The notes under the pieces were generated by a model that searched no databases, was not told where the DNA came from, and was given only the letters and a program-made list of their open reading frames with translations. From Manihot esculenta (Eukaryota; Streptophyta; Magnoliopsida; Malpighiales; Euphorbiaceae): a stretch of 64,000 nucleotides of DNA. Of this stretch, positions 22,824 through 34,350 are shown piece after piece (the first letter of the stretch is position 1; each line of letters begins with the position of its first letter). The translations under genes were made by a program, and so were the position numbers. The DNA lies in NCBI RefSeq assembly GCF_001659605.2, contig NC_035168.2:14786862-14850861 (forward strand). Reading direction: 5' to 3'.

Positions 22824-23884
22824 ATGCCTTCTATTCTACAAGCACTGAAAATCGAATTGAAAACACTTCCAGCTCATTTAAAATATATATTTTTTAGGAG
22901 TAACAACACACTTCTGGTCATAATTTCAAATAAGCTAAGTGTGAAAGAAGAAGACAAGCTTATTTGGGTATTGAAAGAACACAAGGAGGCTATTGGGTGG
23001 ACAATTACGGACATTAAAGAGATGAGTCTCTCTACTTACATGTATAAAATCCTATTTGAAGAGAATAGTAAACCAAACAAAGAAGCACAAAGGCAATTGA
23101 ACCCACTTATGATGGAAGTGGTGAAAAAGACATGATGAAATTACTTGATGTAGGAATAATATACCCAATTTTAGATAGCAAATGGGTGAGTCTAGTCTAA
23201 GTCATACCAAAAAAGATGGGATTTACGATAGTAACTAATGCAGAAGGAGAGTTGGTACCCACTCGTATTCAAAATGGGTGGAGAGTTTATATAGACTACC
23301 AAAAGCTTAATTCAGTAACTAGAAAAGATCATTTTCCTTTAACTTTTATTAACCAAATGTTAGAACGATTGGCAGAAAAACTCATTTTTGTTGCCTTGAC
23401 TATTTTTTAGGTTTTTATCAAATATCGGTGGCCCTCGAAAATCAAAAGAAGAAAATGTTCACCTACCCATTCGGCGCTTTTGCCTACATGCAAAAGCCTT
23501 TTAGGCTTTGCAGTGTACCAGCAACTTTTCAAAGGTGTATGGTCAATATATTTTTAGAATTTATTGAGAAAATAATAGAAGTATTCATGGATGACTTCAC
23601 AGTTTATAGTAATTCATTCGAGGAATACTTAAGCAATCTCACTCAAATTCTAAAAAGGTGTTTGGAATCTAATTTAGTCTTAAATTATGAAAAATATCAT
23701 TTCATGATAGATCAAGGGCTAATTTTAGGTCATATAGTGTCTAAAAGAGAGATTGATGTTGATAAAGCCAAGGTCTTTGCCATACCCCACGTGTGTGCAG
23801 GATATTAGATCTTTTCTTAGTCATGCAGGATTTTATAGGAGGTTTATCAAGGACTTCTCAAAGATAGCTCAGCCATTGTGCAAA
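22824..23884 (+). pseudogene. Element A reverse transcriptase
   Basis: Three consecutive frames cover the linker and RT: HKEAIGWTITDIKEMSLST, then [12 protein letters not shown] EAQRQLNPLMMEVVKK, then NGWRVYIDYQKLN, then TYPFGAFAYMQKPFRLC and [17 protein letters not shown] (about 23584-23595) is the metal-binding catalytic motif. Stops at about 23132, 23408 and 23806 break the chain. Element E inserted at 23885, after text reading [10 protein letters not shown]. Confidence 0.85.
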
Positions 23885-25328
23885 TGATAAGCGGTTGTCG
23901 AAGCCGTCAAAAATAACCTATTATCAATCAACAAATAAATTTGCAGATAGTGGCAATAGGGTCGAACCACAGGGAATTGACACCAAGTATCTTCCTAATA
24001 ATGACTAAGGCAAGTAATAACAAATAAGTAAAAGAGGGGGTTTGTTTTGATGAGTTTAAAAAACTAAAAGCAAAAGAGAACAATAATTTAAATAAGTGAG
24101 AATATCAATGGGAAAGTGATTCTAGCTGAAGTATGAGCCTAATTCAGTTTGTTCAGAATTGATCATTGATTATTAAAGACTCCTATTTGACTTCAATAAA
24201 TTAGTTTTGGTTGTGGAAGACGCTTCTCACAATCCAAATTTCTCCTTAGTTCTAGTTTGATTAGGAAACGTTCGCTAATCAAACACTAATCAACAAGTTG
24301 CCAAGGAACGTCCTTGGGGCATTGTAGCATCGAACAACTGTTGATTGCATTAAGACTTAGAGAAACCAAATTCTATCCTTGCCAACCGCGTGGTCAAGTT
24401 TAGATCATACAACCTGATTAAATGTGTATTTGAACAATCTAAGCAATTACGGACCTAAATCATTCAAACAATATTACTAAGCAATTTAAAAGCAATGGGC
24501 CCTTATTGATTCTAAAAGCAAAGTAATATTTAAAGAAAAGGTCAGATTGCATAAATATTGAAACAAACAAGAGTTCAACAATGGAGTATTAAACCTCCAA
24601 TTCATCACAAATCTGAATATTCTCAACTTCAACTAGAAAATAATGAAATTAGCCACTCATGGTGACTAAAATACACAAAATAAAGAAGAAAAGAAAGAAA
24701 GAAAGTTTCTGCTGTGTTGCTGGAGAATTTCCGATGATGGCAGATGCTGAAAGATGATCCTATGCTGGTTTGGATGTTGCCCTTATATAGCTGGAGAATC
24801 CCAATTCCAATTGGATTAGGGTTTTGGAATCTCAATTTGATTTGGTCTTCTTTGTGGTCTTTGATTCCTCTTTGGATTTTGTATTTGATTGAGAATGGAA
24901 CTCTCTAAGTGAAGGGCGTGGCTCTTGGGACTGATCTTGTGGTGTTTGAAGTGGACTTGGACTTCTTTTCTTTGAATTTCTAATTTCTGCTCTTTTCCCG
25001 CCTCTTCTGTATTTTCTGCTATTAAAGTGACTTGGGCAAATCCTGCGAGTGACTTGGGCAAGTCACTTGCCCAATCTGCCCTAATCACTCTCTGGGATTC
25101 AGTCCAGTTTTTGCCTTTGACTTTGCGAATGACTTGGCCAGTTCCTGCGAGTGATTTGGGCAAGTCACTTGACCCAGTCACTTTTCCAGCTTTTTCTTCA
25201 CTTTTTCTCCAACTTTTTAATTTCTTCCTTTTCTGTAAAAACATAACAAAAACACAAAATAAGCTAGAAAAATGTGTAAATAAACAGTAAGGGATATGAT
25301 AAAAATGTGGCTAAATTATGCTTGATCA
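23885..25328 (-). repeat. 3' LTR of element E
   Basis: It is 1444 bp. Read on the plus strand it starts TGATAAGCGGTTGTCG and ends ATTATGCTTGATCA. It contains a TATA box on the minus strand (CTATATAAGG, complement of 24781-24790). It also carries GTGACTTGGGCAAGTCAC near-palindromes at 25028-25180 and the palindromic CCAAGGAACGTCCTTGG at 24301-24317. Confidence 0.95.
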
Positions 25329-25345
25329 AATACCCCCACACCTAG
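25329..25345 (-). promoter_or_regulatory. Polypurine tract of element E
   Basis: On the minus strand GGTGTGGGGGTATTT abuts the 3' LTR; it is preceded by TGCTTGAGGACAAGC. A second copy of this GAGGACAA/GTGTGGGGG pair lies about 1 kb upstream at 26330-26375. Confidence 0.8.
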
Positions 25346-25640
25346 CTTTTTGCTTGTCCTCAAGCAACAAACAACTTTAGTCAATCAAGCCCCTTTTTCT
25401 TTTGATCCTAAGTACCACTTAATCAGCCCCCCTAGACTCCTAATTTGAAACACTACAGTGTAGGATGCATGTACTAAGGTTGCCCCCTTCTTTCCTTGTT
25501 TCCTATCACACACCATGGCCAAGGGAAAGTTTTTTTATTTGATCATGCTTATTAATTTATATTAGGCTTAATGCAATCCCTTAAGAGTGACTTGCCCTAT
25601 CTTAAGTATTTTTAATTACCAGCACTTTTTATCCTTGCCT

Positions 25641-25888
25641 GAAAAAATCACCAACCTTTTTACGCGATGGTGCATATGGGTGATACACCCCCGGTTACTC
25701 AGTTGGTCACTTGTCCAAGTGGCTACTAGCTCTGTTCATAATCTTAGACCATCGAAACTTTATTTTATGCTTGAAAAGTCACCAACCTTTTTACGCGACG
25801 GTGCACATGGGTAATACACCTCCGGTTACTCAGTTGGTCACTTGTCCAAGTGACTATTAGCTCAGTTCATAGCCTTAGATCATAGGAA
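25641..25888 (-). repeat. ~130-bp tandem duplication in the element E 3' region
   Basis: Two adjacent units each contain TCACCAACCTTTTTACGCGA, then CCGGTTACTCAGTTGGTCAC, then TTGTCCAAGTG. They lie between the env-position gene and the 3' LTR. A related segment is recognisable in element A at about 63410-63470 in the opposite strand sense. Confidence 0.8.
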
Positions 25889-26477
25889 CAGGTTGTGCTT
25901 TTTGATTTGCTGAGTTTTTCTTTTTCTTTTTCCTTTTTATATCAATTTGGGCAAATCAACTCAAAGAGAATTACATTAACTTTTATTGCATGTATTTTAT
26001 TCTCCTTTCCTATTGGCCACAGCAGTTTCAAGAACTCAATTTAAGAAGAAAAACTTCCTAAGTAAAGGCTACACACTGTGCATGGTTCAATTTAGGTTTA
26101 AAGGGTTGGATAATCAATGGGGTCATGAGATAGGAAGCTTTGTTGACTTAGTCATCTATGCTGAGTAAAGCAATAGGCTAGAAAAAACAAAATTCTGTGT
26201 GTGTGCATATGTGTGGCAGGGACAAAAATTTTCTGGTGTGTAACAGAGGTAAAACTTATGCAAAAATAAACAAAAAGAATGTAGAAGAAAACTAAACATG
26301 CAAGCATGGTGAAGAAAAGAAATGTTCCCCAAACACCCCCACACCTATCCCAAACATTGTCCTCAATGTTAAAACATAAATATGAAGAAAATTAATTAGG
26401 AGAAGGAAAGGGACTGCCTGGGATGTGGGTGATTTGGGCAAAGTGCCCCAGTGATTTGGGCAAATCACCCAGCCAAA

Positions 26478-28040
26478 TCACTGTCTTTGCTGTTCTGTGG
26501 GCAGGAAGTGATTCACCAGTATTTGAAGCAAGTGCTCCACATTGTTCATTCTGGTCTCAATTCTATCAAGACGAGCCTGTATTGACTGGTTAGGGGCTAC
26601 GTCTTCATGGACTTGATTCTGTTCCTGCTGTGGTGCTTCTGGAGGTGCTTCTTGTGCTGGTTCATTGATTCTCACTTCTGCTGTTGCTTCGTGAGGTGCA
26701 GGATGCTGAGAAGTGGATGGTTGACTGGCTTTCCTTTTCCTGAACACACGCTCATGGCGTGGTGTGAGTGGTCCTGCATGGGAAAGAGAAAAAATGCCCC
26801 CCACTTGGCGTAGCAACCCCATATCATCTAATGATCGAAGGTCCAGTGGAGTTTGCTTACCAGTGGGGGTGAGGTCAGTATGGGCAGGGTGTAACAGCTT
26901 CTGATTCACTGCTATGGCAGTGATCAGATGCCCAAAGATCAGTGGCCTATTGTATTGTATGATGCTTGAGATTTGTGTTGCTACCCAATATCCTAAGTGA
27001 ATTTTCTGTTGTGTGTGCATACACCACAGAATGTAAAGTTCTGTTTTGGTTAGGACGTTAGGTGCATCCTTTCTCCCAGAAAAGGTATAGGCCAAGAATC
27101 TGTGCAGGTATTTGAGGCTGGGATTCCTCAGGTACAGGTCTTTGGACCTGGTGGGCAGGTAAGAATCTGGAGGGTTATCACATAACTCCAGATAGGCATT
27201 GCTGGGATTGAAGTCAGTAGGAAAATCCCAGGTGGATCCAGGGCATTCAGAGCCCATGGCAACGCCAAACTCATGCATGGACAAGCGAAATCGCTGTCCC
27301 AAAAGTCTGAATCCAATTACATCATGTGTGTACAGATTGTGCATTGCATGCTTATCAAAGTAAAATGTAGTGTAGAACTCTTGCGTGAGTTCAGTGAAAG
27401 AAGGGAGGTGAAGGTAGAAGAACCTGTCCCAACCAATGGCAGTGATTAGAGAGCGTACCTGGGCATGGAGTCTCAGGGTGGCAAGAGTGTCATGATGAAG
27501 GCATTTACCTAGATGGTGTGGTAGGGACGAGATTCTGGCAAGCCTGGCCCTTTCTGAGGCTTTGTTGAATGTGAGTGCCTGGCTGATGTGATCAGGGCAT
27601 GACGGCTTGGGCAAGTCACTGGGTAATTCGTCCCCTTCACTGATTGCGGGAGGTGTACCAATGTGGATGTCGGAATGTGGCTCGGTGTCAGGCGGTGGTG
27701 GTGACGGTGTCCTGAGTCTTTTCTGACCACTGGTGGTGGAAGACGTGGTCTCTTGAGGCGTTTCGCCTTCTTGAATGTCCGTCGCAACTGGTGGGGAAGG
27801 AGGTGGTGGTGGTGACTTCAATGGCGACCTAGTCCGGCGGCGGTAGGTCTGTGCCACTGGGCTTTCTGAGTTTCTTGCTTCGACTGTCACTCCGATGTTG
27901 ACGTCGTCGTTGTTTGGCACTGATGGAGGGCTGTCCATTGCTTCCTCGTCGCTGTCAGTGGGGAGGCGGACGGGCCTAGGCATTCCGCGTCGCCTCCACA
28001 TTCCGGGGCCGCCGGTGGCCATCATCTTGCTACGGGCCAT
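26478..28040 (-). CDS. Env-position protein of element E (ATHILA-type ORF)
   Basis: This is an uninterrupted 520-codon frame with a proper ATG, in the same orientation as gag-pol and about 550 bp downstream, where Athila elements carry their third (so-called env-like) protein. Residues 1-160 are low-complexity (serine/proline/acidic, MARSKMMATGG at the start). Residues ~190-400 form a conserved globular part: FTELTQEFYTTFYFD, HDVIGFRLLGQRFRLSMHEF, YLHRFLAYTFSGRKD, YILWCMHTQQKIHLGYWVA. This is the plant retrotransposon/putative transposon protein style. Residues ~480-515 (RLDRIETRMNNVEHLLQILV) look like a coiled coil. I see no signal peptide or membrane segment, so envelope function is not supported. 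Element A carries a decayed homologue at 56102-57715. Confidence 0.8.
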   Translation of the reverse strand: MARSKMMATGGPGMWRRRGMPRPVRLPTDSDEEAMDSPPSVPNNDDVNIGVTVEARNSESPVAQTYRRRTRSPLKSPPPPPSPPVATDIQEGETPQETTSSTTSGQKRLRTPSPPPPDTEPHSDIHIGTPPAISEGDELPSDLPKPSCPDHISQALTFNKASERARLARISSLPHHLGKCLHHDTLATLRLHAQVRSLITAIGWDRFFYLHLPSFTELTQEFYTTFYFDKHAMHNLYTHDVIGFRLLGQRFRLSMHEFGVAMGSECPGSTWDFPTDFNPSNAYLELCDNPPDSYLPTRSKDLYLRNPSLKYLHRFLAYTFSGRKDAPNVLTKTELYILWCMHTQQKIHLGYWVATQISSIIQYNRPLIFGHLITAIAVNQKLLHPAHTDLTPTGKQTPLDLRSLDDMGLLRQVGGIFSLSHAGPLTPRHERVFRKRKASQPSTSQHPAPHEATAEVRINEPAQEAPPEAPQQEQNQVHEDVAPNQSIQARLDRIETRMNNVEHLLQILVNHFLPTEQQRQ

Positions 28041-28592
28041 GGTGCTTCTTGATGTCGCCGGTGGGTAGGATCTTGAAAGAGAAGGAGAAGAGGAAACAAA
28101 GATTGCGTAAGGAAAAAGAAATAAAAAAAATGAAAGAGAAATTACTTAAAGTGATTTGGGCGGTTGAACTGCCCTGATCATTAATTGCTGGTCCTCTGGA
28201 TTCTTTGACAGGATGATTTGGGCTAGTGATTTGGGCAAATCACTTGGCCAAATCACTTTTCCTCATTGCAGTGCTATGTCGGTACTCCTTGTGACGATGT
28301 GCTGAATGGGTGTCTTGGCCTGGTGATCTGGTCAAATCACTTGGCCAAATCACTCATTGGGTTCGACCGACTTGTTTGAGCTTATTCTCCCTGTCGATGT
28401 GCCTGTCGAATTGGGCATATCACCTGCCCCAATCACTTTTAACTATGCTACAGTCAGATGATCTGCCCCAGTGATTTGGGCAAATTGCCCCAGTGATTTG
28501 GGCAAATCGCCCCAGTGATTTGGGCAAATCGCTTCATCTGGGCTGCCTCCCAGTAGCGCCCTGTTTTCTGTCTTGGGCTGGACAGCAGTATC
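28041..28592 (-). other. Spacer between gag-pol and the env-position gene, rich in short repeats
   Basis: It contains a run of three ~24-bp units GTGATTTGGGCAAATCGCCC at 28465-28530 and further scattered near-palindromes GTGATTTGGGCAAATCACTT at about 28210-28260 and 28325-28355. Just after the pol stop the minus strand reads CTACTGGGAGGCAGCCCAG, the conserved Athila block also seen in element A at about 55690-55710. Confidence 0.75.
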
Positions 28593-31500
28593 TTACTCAG
28601 TAGTTTGGGAAAGGGGATCCAAGGGAACCTCTTCCACAAGATGGGCAGTGAATTCTTCATAAAATCTCTTCAAACGGTGCCCATTAACCTTAAAAACTTT
28701 GCTTGTTTGTGGGCTCCGTATGTCAATAGCTCCATGTGGATAGATGTGCTCAACCAAGAATGGCCCAATCCACCTAGACCGAAGCTTCCCAGGGAATAAT
28801 TTGAACCTGGAATCAAAGAGCAAGACTTTATCTCCCACCTGGAAGTGTTTTCTGGAGATATTTTTGTTGTGGAAGGCTTTAGTCTTTGCTTTGTAATCCC
28901 CTGAAGCTTCATATGCATCACGTCTTATCTCCTCAAGCTCTTGAATTTGTAATTTTCTGTGGACTCCAGCTTCTTTTTCATCAAGATTACAGCTCTTTAC
29001 AGCCCAATAGGCTTTGTGTTCAAGCTCCACAAGTAAATGGCAAGCTTTCCCATAAATCAGCCTATATGGAGACATCCCAATTGGGGTTTTATAGGCTGTT
29101 CTATATGCCCATAGAGCATCATTTAGGCGCACACTCCAGTCCTTGCGACTTGGGCAGACTATTTTCTCCAAAATTGACTTGATCTCCCTATTTGACACTT
29201 CGGCCAGCCCATTTGTTTGAGGATGATAGGCAGTAGAGGTTCTATGGATGACATGGTGCTTCTTAAGGAGATTTTCTACTACCTTGTTGCAAAAATGGGT
29301 GCCTCGATCACTGATAATGGCCTTGGGCATACCAAATCTTGAGAAGATATGGGATTTCACAAAGTCAACTACTGTTTTTGCATCATCAGCCCTTGTTGCC
29401 TTGGCTTCAATCCATTTGGACACATAGTCCACAGCAAGAAGAATGTAGGTGTTGCCAAAGGAAGGTGGGAATGGTCCCATGAAGTCAATGCCCCATATGT
29501 CAAAGATTTCACACACCATGATGGGTGCTTGTGGCATTTCACTTCGGTTGCCAAGATTGCCCGTTTGTTGGCATCTTGCACATGACCTACAAAATAAATA
29601 AGAATCTCTGAATATGTTAGGCCAAAATAACCCACTTTCAAGGATCTTCAAGGCTGTCTTGCGTGCCCCAAAGTGACCTCCACAGCTGTGAGAATGGCAG
29701 AAAGTTAGGACAGAAGAAATCTCATGATTTGGGATGCATCTCCTTATGACTTGGTCTGCACAATGCTTCCATAGGTAGGGCTCATCCCACACATAATACC
29801 TTGCATCTTTCTTGATCTTATCTCTCATGTACTTGGGCAAATCAGTAGGTACATTCCCTGTGACAAGGAAATTCACAATATCAGCATACCATGGTTCCTC
29901 TACTTGGACAGCAAAGAGGTGCTCATCAGGGAATTTTTCATTGATGGGGCAAGTCTCCATCTCGGTCAGAATTCTGCTGAGGTGATCAGCTACTAGGTTC
30001 TCCTTTCCCTTCTTGTCTCGAATCTCTAAGTCGAACTCTTGCAAAAGCAATATCCATCGCACCAGCCTAGGTTTGGTCTCTTTTTTCTTGATTAAATACC
30101 TTAGTGCAGCATGATCCGAGTAGACAATCACCTTTGTCCCAAGTAGATAGGACCGAAACTTCTCTAATGCAAAGACCACAGCCAGCAACTCTTTTTCGGT
30201 GGTAGAATAATTGCATTGTGCAGCATCTAAGGTGCGTGAGGCATAGTGAATGACATGAGGAGAGTTTCCTACACGCTGTCCCAACACTGCTCCTACAGCA
30301 AAGTTGCTGGCGTCGCACATGATCTCAAATGGGAGAGTCCAATCAGGTGGTTGGATGACTGGGGCAGAAATCAGTAGTGACTTGACCAAATCAAAAGCTG
30401 TTTTGCAGCTGTCATCAAACTCGAATGGCACATCTTGCTGTAACAGCCTGCACAAAGGCTGAGTTATCTTGGAGAAATCCTTGATAAACCTCCTGTAAAA
30501 ACCAGCATGCCCAAGGAATGATCTAATCTCCCTAATGCTGGTTGGGTAGGGCAAATTTTTGATGGTGTCAACTTTAGCTTTGTCCACCTCAATCCCTCTT
30601 GCTGAAACAATATGGCCTAAGATTAAGCCATGGCTGACCATAAAGTGGCATTTTTCATAGTTGAGAACCAGATTTGTCTCCAAACACCTTTGAAGTATTT
30701 TCTCCAAGTTGGCTAGGCATTCATGGAATGAGTTGCCATGCACCGTGAAATCATCCATAAAGACTTCAATAATCTTCTCCACATAGTCAGAAAAAATGCT
30801 CATCATGCACCTTTGGAAAGTGGCTGGTGCATTGCAAAGGCCAAAGGGCATCCTCCTAAATGCGAAGGTGCCAAATGGGCATGTGAAGGTGGTCTTCTCT
30901 TGATCTTCAGGTGCAACAGGGATTTGATAGAAGCCTGAGTATCCATCAAGGAGGCAGTAATGGCTCTTTCCAGCAAGTCTCTCAAGCATTTGGTCCATGA
31001 AGGGCAAGGGAAAGTGGTCCTTCCTTGTGGCTGTGTTGAGTTTCCTATAATCCATGCAAACTCTCCACCCATTTTGTACTCGAGTGGGCACTAGCTCTCC
31101 TTCAGAATTAGGGACAATGGTAATCCCAGTCTTCTTTGGCACCACATGGATGGGACTCACCCATTTACTGTCAGAAATTGGGTAGATGACTCCAATGTCT
31201 AAGAGCTTCACTATTTCTTTCTTCACAACCTCCATCATGGGTGGATTCAGCCTCCTCTGTGCCTCACGAACAGGTTTGCACTCATCCTCCATAAGTATTC
31301 GATGCATGCATGTTGAGGGTGATATGCCCTTGATGTCCTCCAAGGTCCACCCAATTGCCTTCTTGTGCTTTTTCAACAAATCAAGGAGCTTTTCCTCTTC
31401 TTCTTGGCTGAGCTGGCTGGAAATGATTATTGGGAGTTTATTTCCAGCCCCCAAGTAGGCATATTTGAGATGATCTGGCAGGGGCTTCAGATCTGGTGCA

Positions 31501-34298
31501 CTTTCTGTCTTTGTCTCAGCCTGCTGTCTGCTGGTTGATTGGGGCAGATTTCCTGTTGATTTGGGCAAATCATCCGGTGATCTGGGCAAATCACTTTCTG
31601 TCATGTCTGTCTGCTCACTGACTTGGGCAGATTGCCTGGGTGACTTGGGCAAATCACTCGCAGAATCTGCCCACATCACTATCTGGTCTGTCTCTGAGCA
31701 GTTTCTGTCCATCTCTTCATATCTGCACAAATCAGCATGGAGTGTTTCCTCCAGATCAAAATCAAAGACTTCTTGGCTCAAGTCATCAATGACATCAAGG
31801 CCATAAACAGGAGAAACATCATTGGGGAATTTCATGGCATCATAAACATTGAATTTGATAATCTCCCCTTCAAACTCCATGGTTAATGTGCCATCATGCA
31901 CATCAATTTTGGTTCTTGCTGTGCTCAAGAATGGCCTTCCAAGTAGGATGTCAGAGGTGGTGTTGCTATTGTCTTCCTCCATGTCAATGACGTAAAAATC
32001 AGCTGGGAAGACTAGTTGGTCCACTTGCACCAACACATCTTCAAGCACCTTGAAGATGTGTTGGTCCACTTGTACCAACACATCTTCAAGCACTCCCTTG
32101 GGATAGACAACCGATCGGTCAGCCAATTGAATGACAATGCTGGTACCTTTGAGTGTACCTGCATTCAATAGATTAAATATAGAGAAAGGCATGACATTGA
32201 TTAAAGCTCCAAGGTCACACATGGCCTTCTTGATCCCCACGTTGCCTATCTTACATGAAACAGCGAACATCCCTCTATCCTTGCATTTGACTGGAATTTT
32301 TCTTTGAATAACAGCTGAGACACACTCCCCCACACTCACCTTTTCACGTTCAGCAAGTTTCCTTCGGTTGGTGCATAGCTCTTTGAGGAACTTAGCATAC
32401 CTTGGAATTTGCTTTACAGCATCAAGTAGGGGAATGTTGATTTCCACCTTGCGAAATGTCTCAAGTATTTCTTTCTCCTCTTTTTCTTTTTGAGACCTTG
32501 CAAATCTTTTGGGGAAGGGAGGAGGTACCTTAAACTTTTCTGCTGGTGGCTGTTTCTGCTTCTTACTGGATTCTGCCTCATCTGTTGACTTGGGCAGATC
32601 GACTTCTGCCTGCTCTGGTGATTGGGGCAGATTACCGCCGGTGACTTGGGCAGATCGATCGCCGAAACTGCCCTGATCGGGTGATTGGGGCAGATTACCG
32701 CAGGTGACTTGGGCAGATCGATCGCAGAAATTGCCCTGATCACTTTCTGGCAGATTTTCCTTCATAGCCTGTTTTTGCAAGTTTTCAGACCTACTGTCTT
32801 GCAACTCCCTTCCACTCCTCAATGTGATGGCACTAGCGTTTTGCCTTGGGTTTATCTCAGTTTGAGAGGGTAGCTTCCCTTGAGACTCATATTTGCTCAT
32901 TGAGGAGGCCATTTGACTCACCTGCTTCTCAAGACTTTGCACAGTATTTGCTAAGTTTTGCACAATCTCTTCAAGAGGTACTTTGGAGTTCTGAGGTGCA
33001 GCTTGAGCTTGGTTCCTTTGCTGATAGCTTGGATATTGATTTCCCCTTGCATAGCTAAAATTTGGATGGTCCCTCCAACCTGGATTATAAGTATTTGCAT
33101 AGGGATCATACCTTCTTTGCCCATTGAAACCTCCAACAGCATTGACTTGCTGGTCCTCCTCTTGAAGGGAAGGACATAGATCAGTTGGGTGGTTGTTGGC
33201 ACATATTCCACATGGCTTGGGCTGCTGAATCTGCTGGACTTGTTGGGCTTGACTCACAACAAGGCTACGGACAGCATTGGTGAGTTCAGAAAGTTGGGAT
33301 GATAAAGTGGAATTACTCACCTCATTTACATTCCTTGTTGGCAGCTCTTGATCTCCAAATTGCTGAGAAGCTGCGGCCATGGTGGAAATTAAGTCCTTCA
33401 TCTCTCGAGGTGATTTTCTCTCAGTTGATCCTCCACAGGCTGCATCAATAAACTTTCTTTCTGAGGGTAGTAGACCTCCATAGAAGTACTCAATGAGAGA
33501 TTGGTCAGAAATATCATGTTGAGGGCAGCTTGTGCATAACTTCTTGAACCTCTCCCAATACTCATACAAGCCTTCAGAGTGCTTTTGCCTTATGCCACTT
33601 ATTTCTCGACGGATGCCTATGGCTTTTGAGGTAGGGAAGAATTTTTTTAAGAATGCTCTCACCATATCAGCCCAAGATGTGATGGATCCGGGTGGCAAGT
33701 AGAATAGCCATTCTTTGGCATAGTCTTCAAGGGAAAAAGGGAAGGCTCTAAGTTTGACATCCTCTTCTGGAATACCTTGGGGTCTCAAAGTTGAGCACAC
33801 AACATGGAATGCCTTCAAATGCTTGTGAGGATCTTCATTTTCAAGGCCTCTGAATTTGGGAAGGAGATGGATCAGACCTGTTTTTAGCTCAAAAGGTGCT
33901 GTCAATGGGGGATATGCAATGCATAAGGGTGCTAGATCTCCTGCTGGTTCAGCTAACTCTCCGAGAGTTCTTTCCCGTGGCTGGGGTGCTTGGATGGGCA
34001 TGTTTCTTGCTTGATTTTCAGCTTCTACATGTGCAGCAGGTGGTGCCGCCATTGCTGGATTTTCTGCCATAACCAGAATTTCAGTTTCTGGTGCAAAATC
34101 AGCAGGTGCGGTGGTGGAAGTTTCTGCTGGTGCAGAAATTTCTTCAACAGGAGCAGTAGGTGGTCTGTGAGGTGGAGTTGTTGATGAAGATGGTCTTGAG
34201 GCTTGGTTCCTCAAATTTGCTTGCTTCCTTAAGCTCTTGGCAGTCTTTTCAATCTCCGGGTCGTAAAGAAGAGTGTCTTTACGGCCAGACCTGGTCAT
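28593..34298 (-). CDS. Gag-Pol polyprotein of element E, intact
   Basis: This is a 1901-codon single frame starting ATG (MTRSGRKD), about 50 bases after the primer site. Order of parts: gag capsid-like domain ~124-310 ([35 protein letters not shown]); zinc knuckle [13 protein letters not shown] ~363-375; linker with repeated [13 protein letters not shown] peptides ~515-580; aspartic protease with DLGA at ~695; RT with FMDD at ~1179-1182 and [13 protein letters not shown]; RNase H ([11 protein letters not shown], then [10 protein letters not shown]); integrase with the HHCC zinc part ([21 protein letters not shown]) and the D,D-35-E core ([26 protein letters not shown]). All catalytic residues I can check are present. 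A 15-residue duplication ([11 protein letters not shown] twice, ~735-760) lies after the protease. Gag and Pol are in one frame, as in other Athila elements; processing would be by the protease. Confidence 0.95.
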   Translation of the reverse strand: MTRSGRKDTLLYDPEIEKTAKSLRKQANLRNQASRPSSSTTPPHRPPTAPVEEISAPAETSTTAPADFAPETEILVMAENPAMAAPPAAHVEAENQARNMPIQAPQPRERTLGELAEPAGDLAPLCIAYPPLTAPFELKTGLIHLLPKFRGLENEDPHKHLKAFHVVCSTLRPQGIPEEDVKLRAFPFSLEDYAKEWLFYLPPGSITSWADMVRAFLKKFFPTSKAIGIRREISGIRQKHSEGLYEYWERFKKLCTSCPQHDISDQSLIEYFYGGLLPSERKFIDAACGGSTERKSPREMKDLISTMAAASQQFGDQELPTRNVNEVSNSTLSSQLSELTNAVRSLVVSQAQQVQQIQQPKPCGICANNHPTDLCPSLQEEDQQVNAVGGFNGQRRYDPYANTYNPGWRDHPNFSYARGNQYPSYQQRNQAQAAPQNSKVPLEEIVQNLANTVQSLEKQVSQMASSMSKYESQGKLPSQTEINPRQNASAITLRSGRELQDSRSENLQKQAMKENLPESDQGNFCDRSAQVTCGNLPQSPDQGSFGDRSAQVTGGNLPQSPEQAEVDLPKSTDEAESSKKQKQPPAEKFKVPPPFPKRFARSQKEKEEKEILETFRKVEINIPLLDAVKQIPRYAKFLKELCTNRRKLAEREKVSVGECVSAVIQRKIPVKCKDRGMFAVSCKIGNVGIKKAMCDLGALINVMPFSIFNLLNAGTLKGTSIVIQLADRSVVYPKGVLEDVLVQVDQHIFKVLEDVLVQVDQLVFPADFYVIDMEEDNSNTTSDILLGRPFLSTARTKIDVHDGTLTMEFEGEIIKFNVYDAMKFPNDVSPVYGLDVIDDLSQEVFDFDLEETLHADLCRYEEMDRNCSETDQIVMWADSASDLPKSPRQSAQVSEQTDMTESDLPRSPDDLPKSTGNLPQSTSRQQAETKTESAPDLKPLPDHLKYAYLGAGNKLPIIISSQLSQEEEEKLLDLLKKHKKAIGWTLEDIKGISPSTCMHRILMEDECKPVREAQRRLNPPMMEVVKKEIVKLLDIGVIYPISDSKWVSPIHVVPKKTGITIVPNSEGELVPTRVQNGWRVCMDYRKLNTATRKDHFPLPFMDQMLERLAGKSHYCLLDGYSGFYQIPVAPEDQEKTTFTCPFGTFAFRRMPFGLCNAPATFQRCMMSIFSDYVEKIIEVFMDDFTVHGNSFHECLANLEKILQRCLETNLVLNYEKCHFMVSHGLILGHIVSARGIEVDKAKVDTIKNLPYPTSIREIRSFLGHAGFYRRFIKDFSKITQPLCRLLQQDVPFEFDDSCKTAFDLVKSLLISAPVIQPPDWTLPFEIMCDASNFAVGAVLGQRVGNSPHVIHYASRTLDAAQCNYSTTEKELLAVVFALEKFRSYLLGTKVIVYSDHAALRYLIKKKETKPRLVRWILLLQEFDLEIRDKKGKENLVADHLSRILTEMETCPINEKFPDEHLFAVQVEEPWYADIVNFLVTGNVPTDLPKYMRDKIKKDARYYVWDEPYLWKHCADQVIRRCIPNHEISSVLTFCHSHSCGGHFGARKTALKILESGLFWPNIFRDSYLFCRSCARCQQTGNLGNRSEMPQAPIMVCEIFDIWGIDFMGPFPPSFGNTYILLAVDYVSKWIEAKATRADDAKTVVDFVKSHIFSRFGMPKAIISDRGTHFCNKVVENLLKKHHVIHRTSTAYHPQTNGLAEVSNREIKSILEKIVCPSRKDWSVRLNDALWAYRTAYKTPIGMSPYRLIYGKACHLLVELEHKAYWAVKSCNLDEKEAGVHRKLQIQELEEIRRDAYEASGDYKAKTKAFHNKNISRKHFQVGDKVLLFDSRFKLFPGKLRSRWIGPFLVEHIYPHGAIDIRSPQTSKVFKVNGHRLKRFYEEFTAHLVEEVPLDPLSQTTE
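32016..32105 (-). repeat. 45-bp in-frame tandem duplication inside element E pol
   Basis: Units 32016-32060 and 32061-32105 are nearly identical (TTGGTCCACTTG-CACC or -TACC, then AACACATCTTCAAGCAC). Each encodes 15 residues containing [11 protein letters not shown]. Element A has no second copy in the equivalent place. The frame stays open. Confidence 0.9.
32620..32745 (-). repeat. ~63-bp in-frame tandem repeat in the element E gag linker
   Basis: Two units contain GGTGATTGGGGCAGATTACC then GGTGACTTGGGCAGATCGAT and encode [19 protein letters not shown] peptides, with partial units on both sides. This is the coding version of the short near-palindrome found in the LTRs. Confidence 0.85.
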
Positions 34299-34327
34299 AA
34301 AGGGAAAATACGTTAGTTTAAATCAAT

Positions 34328-34345
34328 TCCCCGGCAACGGCGCCA
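34328..34345 (-). promoter_or_regulatory. Primer binding site of element E (tRNA-Asp)
   Basis: On the minus strand the site reads TGGCGCCGTTGCCGGGGA, exactly complementary to the 3' end of plant tRNA-Asp and the standard Athila primer site. It lies five bases from the 5' LTR. Confidence 0.95.
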
Positions 34346-34350
34346 ATTTT

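Noticed and set aside
24816..25244. 142-codon frame with SDLPKSLAG peptides, repeated at 35283-35711
   Set aside because: It lies in the element E LTRs and reflects the near-palindromic repeat. It has no start context and no homology apart from its LTR twin.
28465..28530. Regularly spaced repeats resembling a small CRISPR array
   Set aside because: The units are head-to-tail 24-mers without unique spacers, inside a plant retrotransposon. CRISPR arrays do not occur in plant nuclear DNA.
30067..30318. Short frames antisense or out of phase within element E pol (many)
   Set aside because: They overlap the 1901-codon gag-pol frame and have no independent support.
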